The position numbers and the translations under genes are program-made. From Candidatus Margulisiibacteriota bacterium (GTDB lineage Bacteria > Margulisbacteria > WOR-1 > XYC2-FULL-46-14 > JAHJBW01): a DNA stretch of 6,457 nt. Shown here in pieces: positions 5,871 to 6,457 of this stretch. The notes below the pieces were generated by a model that saw only the letters and a list, made by a program, of their open reading frames with translations, was not told where the DNA came from and did no database searches. Each line of letters begins with the position of its first letter. Positions within the stretch are counted from its first letter, which is position 1. Where the stretch lies: the NCBI GenBank assembly GCA_018813405.1, contig JAHJBW010000142.1, positions 1 to 6,457 of the forward strand, given 5' to 3'.

Positions 5871-6457
5871 TTAGTGTTTTTGCCATCCCATAAAGCATGA
5901 ATTTTAATTTTTTCTGGGTTACCTATGTAATAAAGATAGTTCAAGTCTTTTTTTAGCTTCGGCAATATCTTTTCCTTTAGATCATGTTTTAGTTGATACG
6001 AGTCAAAGTCAAAAATATACAAGCCGGTTTCTGGAGATATAGTTGAGGGGCGAGGCAAATCTAAATCAAAAATTTCGTTTACAATATTAATATAATTACT
6101 ATAAGCTGTAAGAATCTCCTCCCTTTTATTTGCTATTTGAACATTATAGCCCTTGACCTGTTTTATCACTTTTGGAGAAGTTGTTGATCTTATCTCATTG
6201 TTTGAATAAAGTTTTCCTTCAAGAAATTTTAGAGACTTATCTTTTTTATTGAACAATAAGATATCTATGCGATCTGTGTCTTTGTCGTCATTATCTGTGT
6301 CCATAGCAATTTCAATGTCCAAAAGTATAATGGGGGCTTCTTCCTTTAAATATGAATACTTATATAAGAATGAAACGCCGGCAGATTCTGACCCCGAATA
6401 CATTCCACAAATATCTCTTATTTTGGAATAATCATTTAGGAAGCTTTTTGATTCAGA
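5858..6457 (-). CDS. Putative PD-(D/E)XK nuclease-like protein (N-terminus beyond window edge)
   Basis: The minus frame is open from the right edge to the stop at 5858, giving 199 visible residues. An internal ATG at 6403 could be taken for the start, but the frame continues upstream without a stop and the ATG has no good ribosome binding site, so the gene probably begins outside the window. Counting from the edge, the pattern is LLDIEI (E49), RIDILL (D65), FLEGKL (E80, K82) and KQVKGYN (K99, Q100, Y104). This is the D-X14-E-X-K followed by Q...Y layout of PD-(D/E)XK nucleases. The region after it is rich in Lys, Ile and Asn and has no motif I know. The gene is about one-third GC, clearly lower than the MBL gene it is coupled to. 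The family call rests on motif spacing alone; the fold could be something else. Confidence 0.5.
   Translation of the reverse strand, partial: SESKSFLNDYSKIRDICGMYSGSESAGVSFLYKYSYLKEEAPIILLDIEIAMDTDNDDKDTDRIDILLFNKKDKSLKFLEGKLYSNNEIRSTTSPKVIKQVKGYNVQIANKREEILTAYSNYINIVNEIFDLDLPRPSTISPETGLYIFDFDSYQLKHDLKEKILPKLKKDLNYLYYIGNPEKIKIHALWDGKNTKCTS

Noticed and set aside
5858..6403. Complete 181-residue protein starting at the ATG at 6403
   Set aside because: The frame stays open upstream to the window edge and the ATG lacks a convincing ribosome binding site, so the gene is better treated as partial.

Overview
The window reads as ordinary bacterial chromosome, probably from an uncultivated lineage. 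It shows standard-code genes, sigma70-type promoters, Shine-Dalgarno sites and intermediate GC. I cannot name the phylum from sequence alone. It holds eight protein-coding genes, two of them cut by the window edges, and no RNA genes, insertion sequences or CRISPR array. No gene-free stretch exceeds about 130 bases.

Left part (1-2705). A minus-strand larB (nickel-pincer cofactor biosynthesis) runs off the left edge. A heptanucleotide tandem repeat is embedded in its reading frame. Divergent from it is a two-PAS-domain protein with no output domain, driven by a near-consensus promoter (TTGACA, 17 bp spacer, TATATT) that overlaps the larB start codon. Next comes a 323-residue protein of no family I recognise. 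It has its own near-consensus promoter (same hexamers, 16 bp spacer), an inverted repeat bracketing the -35 box, and a strong ribosome binding site.

Middle part (2777-4585). A minimal nucleotidyltransferase (MNT) and a HEPN-domain protein overlap by 25 bp and form a probable MNT-HEPN toxin-antitoxin pair. They are followed by a compact AAA+ protein related to ClpX. It keeps the ATPase motifs but lacks the zinc-binding N-terminal domain and the IGF loop that ClpX uses to dock on ClpP.

Right part (4578-6457, minus strand). An RNase J-like MBL/beta-CASP hydrolase converges on the AAA+ gene, with an 8 bp tail-to-tail overlap. Its start overlaps the end of an AT-rich gene that enters from the right edge and carries a D...ExK...KQ...Y pattern like PD-(D/E)XK nucleases. 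The two form a translationally coupled pair of predicted nucleases.

The most interesting signal is this cluster of nucleic-acid-acting and stress-type genes: MNT/HEPN, a ClpX-like ATPase without a visible protease partner, an RNase J-like enzyme and a putative PD-(D/E)XK protein. The coupled nuclease pair at the right is the best candidate for an undescribed functional unit. That reading is inference. The sequence supports the gene families and the overlaps, not a joint role.
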